Part shown: positions 57,073-64,000 of the stretch, one piece after another
Layout of the letters: every line of letters starts with the position of its first letter
Numbering within the stretch: position 1 is the stretch's first letter
Source of the DNA: Rhizobium sp. CC-YZS058
GTDB lineage: Bacteria; Pseudomonadota; Alphaproteobacteria; Rhizobiales; Rhizobiaceae
DNA length: 64,000 bases
Direction: 5' to 3'
NCBI RefSeq assembly: GCF_034720595.1
Contig: NZ_JAYESJ010000001.1
Location: 2,816,001 to 2,880,000, forward strand
Made by a program: the position numbers and the translations under genes
The notes under the pieces: model-generated
What the model was told of the DNA's origin: nothing
Databases searched by the model: none
The model's input: only the letters and a program-made list of their open reading frames with translations

Positions 57073-57981
57073 ATGATTCAGAAGGAGATGGTTGGATTGG
57101 ACGAAGCAACGGGCGCAAGCGGAGCCGGCGAGATGGTCCTCAAGGGTAAGCCGGAGCGGCATTTCTTCCGTCGGGGTCTGGCCTTTCTAATCGATGGTTT
57201 CGTCCTCAATATTGCCGCTCAATTGATCCTTTCCGTGCTGACTATAATCACACCGCTCTTTTTTGGCGGGGAGAACCTTCCACCATCCAGCACGAACTGC
57301 CCTCCAGAACTGCTGAATGAACTGAACAAAAGAATGGATCAGGAAGCGCCACTGCAGGGCAGCGAAATGCCGCGCACGTTCGCCTGCGCAACCAACGAGC
57401 CGCTCGACCAGCCGAGCGCGACTCCCAGCCCGCAGACCCAGAACGGCCTCGGACGAGCGGGTGAGTCAAACTCCGTACAAATTGATGAAAGCGGTCGCGC
57501 TTCACCGGAGGCGGCTCAGCCGAACTCAATTGTCGTCGGCAGCGTTTTTCTGCTCGTGCTAGGAACCCTAGCATTCGCGGCTCTTGTGATCCTGTCGGCC
57601 AACGGTCGACGAACGCCGGGGAAGCGGCTGATGCGGCTGCGTATTCTACAGCTGGATGGCACCCCGCCGGGGATCCGGAGAAACGCCAAGCGCGAGATCC
57701 TTAAATTCGCCCCGTTCATCGCCTCCACCTTATATATGTTGATCATGACTGCAGCCATCGCATGGGACGGAGATTACTGGTTTCAACTCCGCATGATGCA
57801 AGCGTTTTGGGATGCCGGCCCAACGATTGTCCCGCCCATTCTGCTCCCAGCCGTCGTTCTCTTCATCGTCGGGCATATCTGGTGGCTATTGCCCTTTCTT
57901 TTCTGGCGGGGACAGACCTTCTACGACAGGATCGCCGGCTGCGTTCTCATCAAGGCTCCTGAACCCGGAAAGGCAGGGTGA
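57073..57981 (+). CDS. RDD-family membrane protein
   Basis: A 302-residue protein with the RDD signature split over the chain: HFFRRGLAFLIDGFVLN (Arg and Asp in helix 1), GRRTPGKRLMRLRIL, and a late TFYDRIAGCVLI. About four to five membrane helices; a long polar loop (about residues 65-150) rich in Pro, Asn and Gln lies between helices 1 and 2. Start is unsure: ATG 57073 as given, or TTG at 57097, which has AAGGAG nine bases upstream. Base composition is less GC-rich than neighbours. Role unknown; some RDD proteins are Na+/H+ antiporters. Confidence 0.82.
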   Translation: MIQKEMVGLDEATGASGAGEMVLKGKPERHFFRRGLAFLIDGFVLNIAAQLILSVLTIITPLFFGGENLPPSSTNCPPELLNELNKRMDQEAPLQGSEMPRTFACATNEPLDQPSATPSPQTQNGLGRAGESNSVQIDESGRASPEAAQPNSIVVGSVFLLVLGTLAFAALVILSANGRRTPGKRLMRLRILQLDGTPPGIRRNAKREILKFAPFIASTLYMLIMTAAIAWDGDYWFQLRMMQAFWDAGPTIVPPILLPAVVLFIVGHIWWLLPFLFWRGQTFYDRIAGCVLIKAPEPGKAG

Positions 57982-58098
57982 CAAAGCCGGTTCCAGATCG
58001 TCCTGGAACAATCGGGTGGATTTCGCCCGTTCGGCAGCAAAAATGGCTCTCGTGAAGCTGGTGGCGGGCGAAACCATGACTGCCTTGGCAGTCCGCTC

Positions 58099-59322
58099 TC
58101 AGCCCAGCAGCGCCTTGAGGTCGGCGGCCGGATCGGCGGCCTGTTCGGGCGTGGGGCTGAGCCCGGATTCGATCAGCTTCTTGCCCACCACATAGGCCTT
58201 GGCGTCGTTGATGGCATCGACCGCGATGAGCCGCCCCTCGCGGAAGTACCAGACCGAGGCGCTGCCCGGGCGGGTGCCGGGCCGGGTCACCGTGTGGTCA
58301 TGGCCGAGGCCGAAGCCGGCGATCTGCAGCTTGGCGTCATATTGGTCGGACCAGAACCACGGCTTGGGGTGGTAGGGCTCCGTTCCGCCTGTCAGGATCG
58401 CCGCCAGGGCTTCGGCCTGGTCGACTGCATTCTGCACGGATTCGAGCCGGACCATCATTCCGCCGAAGGGCAGCACCGCGCAGTCGCCGATGGCGAAGAT
58501 GGATGGGTCGGCGGTGCGGGCCTCCGCGTCCACCACCACACCATTGGCGGTGGCAAGCCCGGCCTCCCGCGCCAGGGCGTCGTTCGCCGTGACACCGATG
58601 CCGACAATGGCAAGATCGATCGGCAGCTCGGTCCCGTCGCTCAACAGCGCGGCGGCCAGCCGCCCCTCCGTGCCGATCAGCGCGCGCAGGCCCGTGCCCT
58701 CGCGCAGATCGACACCACGCGCCTGGTGCAGCGCCCGCACCAGATCGGAGGTGGCGGGGGCGGCAACGCGCTGAAGGATCCGGTCTGCCATTTCGATCAG
58801 CGTCACCGTGAGGCCGAGCGAGCGCGCGACCGCTGCGGCTTCCAGCCCGATATAGCCGCCGCCGATGATCAGCGCCCGCTTTCCCGGCTGCAAGGCCTCG
58901 GCCAGGCGATCGGCATCGGCAAAATCGCGCAGGGTGTAGACGCCGTCCAGCGCGCCACCCAGGCTTTCCGGCAGATGGCGGGGCGTGGCGCCGGTGGCGA
59001 GCACCAGCGTGTCATAGGCAAGCATGTCGCCGGAGGAGAGCGCGAGGCTGCGCGCCGCGCGGTCGATCGCGGTCACGCGGGTGGAGAGGCGGAGCTCGAT
59101 CCGGTTGTCGTGATACCAGCTCTCCGGCCGGTAGATCAGCCGGTCGAGCGTCATGTCGCGGGTGAGATATTTCTTGGAGAGCGGCGGGCGCTGATAGGGC
59201 AGGCTCGCCTCGCCGGCAACCAGCGTGATCGGCCGCGTGTCGCTGAGCGCCCGCAGTTTCGCGATCAGGGCAAAGCCCGCCTGCCCGCCACCAACGACAA
59301 CCAGCCTACCCGTCACATCCAA
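58099..59322 (-). CDS. FAD/NAD-dependent ferredoxin reductase-like oxidoreductase
   Basis: A 407-residue pyridine nucleotide flavoprotein of the rhodocoxin/putidaredoxin reductase group. FAD motif VVVGGGQAGFALIAKL at the N-terminus, PYQRPPLSKKYL, second dinucleotide motif IIGGGYIGLEAAAVARSLG (about 151-169) and the FAD-binding IFAIGDCA. The C-terminal reductase domain ends normally. It has no partner ferredoxin or P450 gene next to it, so its electron acceptor is unknown. Confidence 0.9.
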   Translation of the reverse strand: MDVTGRLVVVGGGQAGFALIAKLRALSDTRPITLVAGEASLPYQRPPLSKKYLTRDMTLDRLIYRPESWYHDNRIELRLSTRVTAIDRAARSLALSSGDMLAYDTLVLATGATPRHLPESLGGALDGVYTLRDFADADRLAEALQPGKRALIIGGGYIGLEAAAVARSLGLTVTLIEMADRILQRVAAPATSDLVRALHQARGVDLREGTGLRALIGTEGRLAAALLSDGTELPIDLAIVGIGVTANDALAREAGLATANGVVVDAEARTADPSIFAIGDCAVLPFGGMMVRLESVQNAVDQAEALAAILTGGTEPYHPKPWFWSDQYDAKLQIAGFGLGHDHTVTRPGTRPGSASVWYFREGRLIAVDAINDAKAYVVGKKLIESGLSPTPEQAADPAADLKALLG

Positions 59323-59437
59323 TCTCCCGCACCTGTCTGGCGGAGACCTAACGCGTCGGCCCGCCCAGGGTCAACAGAGGCGGGGCCGTGCATGGCGGGA
59401 GAAAGAGGCGTTTCGCTCTTTGGGAACGCGAGCCGGT

Positions 59438-60145
59438 TCAATCGCGCTTCGGAATGTCCATGCCCTTCTGCACCGCCGGGCGCGCCAGGCCGCGATCGAC
59501 CCAGGCCATGACATTCGGGAAGCGGTCATACTCCAGCACCTGGTCGCCGCCGTAGAACTTCCGCGCGCCCTCGATCCAGGGGAAGGTGGCGATGTCGGCG
59601 ATCGTGTAGTCGTCGCCCATCAGCCACTGCCGGCCCTCAAGCCGCGCTTCGAGCACCGAGAGCAGGCGCTTGGCCTCGTCGCGATAGCGCTCCATGGGAT
59701 AGGAATTGTTGGCGACCTTGTCGGCCGCATATTTGAAGAAATGGCCGAACTGCCCGAACATCGGCCCGACGCCGCCCATCTGGAACATGACCCAGCACAG
59801 CGTCTCGTACCGCCCGGCCGCGCTGGCCGGCAGCAGCCGGCCGGTCTTCTCCGCGAGATAGACCAGGATGGCGCCGGATTCGAACAGGCCGATCGGCTGC
59901 CCCTCCGGCCCGTTCGGATCGATGATCGCCGGGATGCGGCCGTTCGGATTGAGCGACACGAATTCCGGCGACTTCTGGTCGTTGCTGGAGAAATTGATGA
60001 GATGCGGCTCGTAGTCGAGCCCCAGTTCCTCGAGCGCGATCGAGATCTTCACGCCATTCGGCGTCGGCAGCGAATAGAGCTGGATGACATCCGGCCGGGT
60101 GGCCGGCCAGCGGGTGGTGATGGGAAAAGCGGAGAGATCAGCCAT
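59438..60145 (-). CDS. Glutathione S-transferase family protein (YghU-like)
   Basis: A 235-residue thioredoxin-fold plus helical GST. N-terminal LYSLPTPNGVKISIALEEL followed by NPNGRIPAIIDP and GLFESGAILVYLAEKTGRLL (ES is the gamma-glutamyl site), C-terminal DYTIADIATFPWIEG. The TPNGVKISI segment marks the Nu-class / YghU type that acts as a disulfide-bond oxidoreductase. Stands alone on the minus strand. Confidence 0.9.
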   Translation of the reverse strand: MADLSAFPITTRWPATRPDVIQLYSLPTPNGVKISIALEELGLDYEPHLINFSSNDQKSPEFVSLNPNGRIPAIIDPNGPEGQPIGLFESGAILVYLAEKTGRLLPASAAGRYETLCWVMFQMGGVGPMFGQFGHFFKYAADKVANNSYPMERYRDEAKRLLSVLEARLEGRQWLMGDDYTIADIATFPWIEGARKFYGGDQVLEYDRFPNVMAWVDRGLARPAVQKGMDIPKRD

Positions 60146-60317
60146 GGACGGGTTCCTTGCGGCGGGAGGGGGCGGCGGGATGAGACGCTGGAGATAGGGG
60201 TGTCGGCGGGGCGAAACAAGGCGGAGGGTTTTGCCTTTCCCAGCCTCTCGCGCCGCTTCCCGCAGCGCTGGCGACGAGGCGGCACGCCCGTTTCCGGTCC
60301 CCGGAATCGCCCCTCGC

Positions 60318-61013
60318 CTAGACCGCCCTGCGCACCCGCTCCACGATCTCGCGCACCCGAGCGTCCGCCTCGTGGGCGGGCTTGCGGGCGCGGATCAGGC
60401 AGGCCTGGGAGCGCAGGATGATGCCGTCTTCCAGGATCTTGAGGTGGTTGGCGCGCAAGGTCGCGCCGGTCGAGGTGATGTCGACGATGATATCGGCCGA
60501 GCCGGAGGCCGGGGCCCCCTCCGTTGCGCCGAGGCTCTCGACGATGCGGTAGAGCTGGATGCCGTGGCTGCCGGAGAAGAAGGATTGGGTAAGCCGCCAG
60601 TACTTCGTGGCGATCGCCAGGCGGCGGCCGTGGCGGGCGCGGAAATCGGCCGCGACATCGCCGAGGTCGGCCATGCTGTCGACATCGAGCCAGAGATCAG
60701 GCACGGCCACCACGACATCGGCATGGCCGAAGCCGAGCGGAACGCAGATCTCGACGCGGCGGTCGGCCTCGGGCATGCCTTCGCGCACCAGATCCTCGCC
60801 GGTGACACCGAAATCCACCGCGCCGGCGCCGAGCTCTCGCGCAATTTCGGACGCCGAAAGAAAGGCGATCTCAACATCGTCGATCCCCTCCAGCCGGCCG
60901 CGATAGGAGCGATCATTGCCGATGACGACGATCTTCAGCCCGGCGCGCTGGAAGATGGCCGAGGCCTCCTCCTTCATGCGGCCCTTGGAGGGCAATGCGA
61001 TGGTCAGCGTCAT
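60318..61013 (-). CDS. hisG: ATP phosphoribosyltransferase, short form
   Basis: First enzyme of histidine synthesis. The 231-residue product lacks the C-terminal ACT-like regulatory domain and therefore needs HisZ. Family segments: [15 protein letters not shown] at the start, [14 protein letters not shown], and the PRPP loop in [21 protein letters not shown] 61013 overlaps the hisZ stop (ATGA), fitting the HisZ-HisG hetero-octamer. Confidence 0.96.
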   Translation of the reverse strand: MTLTIALPSKGRMKEEASAIFQRAGLKIVVIGNDRSYRGRLEGIDDVEIAFLSASEIARELGAGAVDFGVTGEDLVREGMPEADRRVEICVPLGFGHADVVVAVPDLWLDVDSMADLGDVAADFRARHGRRLAIATKYWRLTQSFFSGSHGIQLYRIVESLGATEGAPASGSADIIVDITSTGATLRANHLKILEDGIILRSQACLIRARKPAHEADARVREIVERVRRAV

Positions 61014-62152
61014 GCCGGCCCCCTCATGCTGTCGGCGCCGTCGCGCAATGCGCCGATCCGGTCGAGCCAGAGGGCGAAGCCGACGGCCGGAATATGGTCC
61101 CGCGCGCCAAGCAGCGTCATCAGCCGGTCGAAGCGGCCGCCGCCCGCCAGAACCTCCGTGGCGCCCGGCTCGGCGATCTCGAAGACGAGGCCGGTATAGT
61201 AATCGAGCGGGCGGCCGAAGGCGGCGCGGTAGGTCATGACGGAAAGATCGGCCCCGAGCGTCTCGAGCGCGGCGAGACGCGCGGCGAAAGGGGCAAGCGC
61301 ACTGGCAAGGCGCAGGCCCGCCGCATCGGCAAAGCCCGCCAGCGCGGCCGGCGCTTCGCAGAGCGGCAGTTCCAGCGTCAGGAATTCGCGCAGCAGAAGC
61401 AGCGCCGTGCCGTCCAGCCGCGTTTCGGCGAGATCGCGCTTCTCCTTGAGCCGCCGGGCAATCTCCAGCGGCGAGCGGCTGGCATTGGTGGAATAGCCGG
61501 TCGCCTCCATGCGCGCCGCGAGCCGGGCGACAAGCTCGGCCTCGTCGCCGGAGGACAACAGGGCTTCCGTCTCCGGATCGAGACCCGGCATGGGCTGCGG
61601 CCGGGCCAGGCGGTCGAGCAACTGGTCGAGCTGGGCGCGGTCGCCGAAGGCCTGGATCAGCCGCTTGCGCCAGCCGAGCGGCAGGCCGAGCGCCTGGATC
61701 ACGGCTTCGAAGACCGCCTGGTCGCCGAGCGTCACCTGGAGACGGCGTTCAGGCAGCAGCTGGCCGAGGATCTGGCTGGCGTCGAGGATCGCGCGCGCAT
61801 CGGCCGTCGCCGTGTCACGCTCGCCGAGATCTTCGATGCCGGCCTGGTAGAACTCCTCCGCCCCGCCGCGCCGCTGGCGAAACACTTCGCCCAGATAGGC
61901 GTAGCGCTTCGGCGTGCCCGTCGCCGTTTCGATATGGCGCAGGCAGACGGGGATCGTGAATTCGGGACGCAGGCACAAATTGGCGCCGGTCTCGCTGGCG
62001 GTCAGAAAGATTCGCCGCCGCAGATCCTCGCCCGCCATGTCGAGAAAGGGATCGGCCGGCTGGATCACCGGCGTATTGACCCGCTCGGCCGAGCGCACGG
62101 CGAATTCGGCCAGAAGGGCGGGAGCGAAATCGGGAAGATCGACGAGGCTCAT
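61010..62152 (-). CDS. hisZ: ATP phosphoribosyltransferase regulatory subunit
   Basis: A catalytically inactive HisRS-like paralogue that binds histidine and controls HisG. The 380-residue product has class II synthetase core features ([48 protein letters not shown]) and a C-terminal [13 protein letters not shown], but lacks the anticodon-binding domain of HisRS. It lies between hisS and hisG; the 298-base gap to hisS holds only repeats. Confidence 0.94.
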   Translation of the reverse strand: MSLVDLPDFAPALLAEFAVRSAERVNTPVIQPADPFLDMAGEDLRRRIFLTASETGANLCLRPEFTIPVCLRHIETATGTPKRYAYLGEVFRQRRGGAEEFYQAGIEDLGERDTATADARAILDASQILGQLLPERRLQVTLGDQAVFEAVIQALGLPLGWRKRLIQAFGDRAQLDQLLDRLARPQPMPGLDPETEALLSSGDEAELVARLAARMEATGYSTNASRSPLEIARRLKEKRDLAETRLDGTALLLLREFLTLELPLCEAPAALAGFADAAGLRLASALAPFAARLAALETLGADLSVMTYRAAFGRPLDYYTGLVFEIAEPGATEVLAGGGRFDRLMTLLGARDHIPAVGFALWLDRIGALRDGADSMRGPA

Positions 62153-62197
62153 GCGCTGCGCGCCCCAAAGGCAGAGGCTGACGCACCAACGCTAGCC

Positions 62198-62404
62198 CCC
62201 CTCTGCCCTGCCGCCCATCTCCCCCACAAGGGGCGAGAGACCGTGAGGCGGGCGCCTGCCAGGAGAGGGGTTGGAGGTCTGCAAGATGCCGGGTGCATTG
62301 CGGTTTGCGCGAGCGCCGACCCGCAGACGTCAGACAGGGCACGTAGCGAGCGCCCCCAGCCCTCTCCCCCCTTGTGGGGGAGATGCCGGCAGGCAGAGGG
62401 GGAC
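62198..62404. repeat. Intergenic inverted-repeat element, copy 2
   Basis: Arms at about 62198-62250 and 62350-62404 are diverged reverse complements of one another, sharing CATCTCCCCCACAAGGGG, and they match the arms at 1149-1328. It sits between hisS and hisZ within one strand, so if it forms a hairpin it may dampen read-through from hisS into hisZ-hisG. Confidence 0.75.
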
Positions 62405-62406
62405 TT

Positions 62407-62442
62407 GGGGGCCGATGGCGCGACGGGGGCCGATGGCGCGAC
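62407..62442 (+). repeat. Two perfect 18-base tandem repeats next to hisS
   Basis: GGGGGCCGATGGCGCGAC occurs twice in a row, immediately after the inverted-repeat element and nine bases before the end of hisS. Likely a slippage duplication. Confidence 0.75.
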
Positions 62443-62450
62443 GGGGGTGG

Positions 62451-63938
62451 TCACGGAGCGCTCCGGGCGCGGTCCTCGGCCTGGGCGGCGAGCATCTCCT
62501 TGACCTTCTCGACCAGCGCGTCTTCCGGCACGGAGACCTGGGCGACACGGGCCTCGCGCCAGGCGGCGTTGTCCTCGATCTCGCCCGACAGTCGCTTGCC
62601 CTCGATCAGGTCCTTGATCTGCACCGCGCCCGTCTCGCGCTCGCTGGAGCCCTGGATGATGGCGAGCGGCGCGCCGCGGCGGTCAGCATATTTCAGCTGG
62701 TCGCCGAAATTCTTCTTGTTGCCCTGGTACATTTCGGCACGGATGCCGGCATGGCGCAGCGCCTGGGTGAAGCGCTGGTAGCGGCCGAGCGCCTCGATGT
62801 CACGGTCCATGACGCAGACGACGACCGGGGCCAGCACCTCGTCCGTGCCGAGCTTGCCGAGGTTCTTCAAGGCGGTCATCAGCCGCGAGACGCCGATGGA
62901 GAAACCGGTGGCCGGCACCGGCTGGCCCATGAAACGCGAGACGAGCCCATCATAGCGCCCGCCGCCGCCGACCGAGCCGAACACCACCGTCTCACCCTTC
63001 TCGTTGGTCACGGGGAAGGTAAGCTCCGCCTCGAAGACCGGACCGGTGTAATATTCGAGGCCGCGGATGACGGAGGGGTCGATCTTGATGCGATCGGCCC
63101 CATAGCCGCCGGCGCGCACCAGTGCTTCGATCTGCGTCAACTCTTCGATGCCCTGCGTGTAAAGATCGCTCGATGGGTGGTAGTCATCCTGGGCGAGATA
63201 GGCGAGGACGCTGGCGATCGCCTCTTCGGAAAGGCCCGCGCCTTTGGTGAAGTCGCCGCTTTCGTCCTTGCGTCCGGCACCGAGCAACAGGCGCACGCCT
63301 TCCAAGCCGAACTTGTCGAGCTTGTCGATGGCGCGCAGCACGGTCAGCCGGCGGCCGGCATTGTCTTCGCCGGAAAGGCCGATGCCGTCGAGCACGCCGT
63401 CGAAGACCTTGCGGTTGTTCACGCGGATCACATAGTCGCCGCGCGCGATGCCGAGCGCTTCCATCGTGTCGGCCATCATCATGCACATTTCGGCATCCGC
63501 CTGGACGCCGCTGGCGCCGACCGTATCGGCATCGAACTGCATGAACTGGCGGAAGCGCCCCGGGCCCGGCTTTTCGTTGCGGAACACCCAGCCGGCGCGG
63601 TAGCTGCGATAGGGCAGCTGGATCTCGTTGAAGTTTTCGGCGACATAGCGGGCGAGCGGCGCGGTCAGGTCGTAGCGCAGGCTCATCCACTGCTCGTCGT
63701 CGTCCTTCAGCGAAAAGACGCCCTCGTTCGGGCGGTCGCTGTCGGGCAGGAACTTGCCGAGCGCATCGGTATATTCGAAGAGCGGAGTTTCCACCGGATC
63801 GAAGCCATAGCGCTCGTAGACGGCGCGGATCTTGGCCACCATTTCATCGACGGCGCGGATATCGGCGGCGGAGCGGTCGACAAAGCCGCGCGGCAGGCGC
63901 GCCTTGAGCTTCTGAGGCTTTTTCTTCTTGTCGCTCAT
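62451..63938 (-). CDS. hisS: Histidyl-tRNA synthetase
   Basis: Class II synthetase, 495 residues, somewhat longer than E. coli HisS, as in other alphaproteobacteria. Motif 1 region [15 protein letters not shown], motif 2 [24 protein letters not shown], histidine-A type segment [13 protein letters not shown], motif 3 [14 protein letters not shown] with FSIGVSRL, and a C-terminal anticodon-binding domain. It is upstream of hisZ-hisG on the same strand. The 62 bases beyond its start are too few to show a promoter. Confidence 0.96.
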   Translation of the reverse strand: MSDKKKKPQKLKARLPRGFVDRSAADIRAVDEMVAKIRAVYERYGFDPVETPLFEYTDALGKFLPDSDRPNEGVFSLKDDDEQWMSLRYDLTAPLARYVAENFNEIQLPYRSYRAGWVFRNEKPGPGRFRQFMQFDADTVGASGVQADAEMCMMMADTMEALGIARGDYVIRVNNRKVFDGVLDGIGLSGEDNAGRRLTVLRAIDKLDKFGLEGVRLLLGAGRKDESGDFTKGAGLSEEAIASVLAYLAQDDYHPSSDLYTQGIEELTQIEALVRAGGYGADRIKIDPSVIRGLEYYTGPVFEAELTFPVTNEKGETVVFGSVGGGGRYDGLVSRFMGQPVPATGFSIGVSRLMTALKNLGKLGTDEVLAPVVVCVMDRDIEALGRYQRFTQALRHAGIRAEMYQGNKKNFGDQLKYADRRGAPLAIIQGSSERETGAVQIKDLIEGKRLSGEIEDNAAWREARVAQVSVPEDALVEKVKEMLAAQAEDRARSAP

Positions 63939-64000
63939 GAGGATCGAACCTTCGGCAGGCGGGGATCGGGAACGGCGCCTTCCCTAGCCGAAAGGGCTTT

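Overview
The window is a piece of chromosome from a high-GC alphaproteobacterium, most likely a member of the Rhizobiaceae (Rhizobium/Agrobacterium group). This rests on gene order and family types: atpI-atpB-atpE-atpF'-atpF split from F1, short HisG with HisZ, the mutL / DUF2093 / lpxK / waaA / DUF4170 / cysQ-like / pmbA block, HAD (TIGR01459-like)-ribF-ileS, a CIRCE plus RpoH-type groESL control region, and a thiOSG operon behind a TPP riboswitch. I see no rRNA, tRNA, CRISPR array, transposase, integrase or prophage. The window is mostly conserved core genome with a few small accessory inserts.

Layout. 1-4.5 kb: end of a radical SAM gene, rnhB, an intergenic inverted repeat, then the F0 ATP synthase operon on the minus strand with its promoter. 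4.7-10.5 kb: SleB-type cell wall hydrolase, kup and corA transporters, Mrp/ApbC. 11-14.9 kb: three LuxR-type solo regulators (one plus, two coupled on minus) and a nucleoside hydrolase. 14.9-21 kb: an IclR regulator divergent from a five-gene sugar acid operon (SDR dehydrogenase, dgoK, dgoA, SMP-30 lactonase, IlvD/Edd dehydratase) that can encode the whole De Ley-Doudoroff route from galactose to pyruvate and glyceraldehyde-3-phosphate. 21-25.4 kb: secreted PRC-barrel protein, a GGDEF-EAL protein and a PAS-PAS-receiver protein. 25.6-36 kb: mutL, lipid A/Kdo genes (lpxK, waaA), nucleotidase, pmbA, KefB-type antiporter. 36-44 kb: patatin, rsmD, rluB-type pseudouridine synthase with very long disordered tails, tadA, thiOSG with TPP riboswitch, acetyltransferase, lipoprotein. 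44-51 kb: ileS with an unusual in-frame insert, a two-gene HicA-type toxin-antitoxin module, ribF, a HAD phosphatase, chrA. 51-57 kb: groESL, SnoaL-like protein, an ABC exporter translationally coupled to an unrecognised 108-residue protein, a spermidine synthase-like protein, an RDD membrane protein. 58-64 kb: ferredoxin reductase-like flavoprotein, GST, then hisS-hisZ-hisG.

The points most worth a second look are: the coupled ABC exporter/orphan protein pair and its repeat-rich leader (54.1-56.2 kb); the loss of the expected thiG stop, which leaves the frame running through tadA; the roughly 39-codon palindrome-containing insert in ileS; the toxin-antitoxin module lodged between ribF and ileS; and the perfect inverted repeat in front of the galactose operon.
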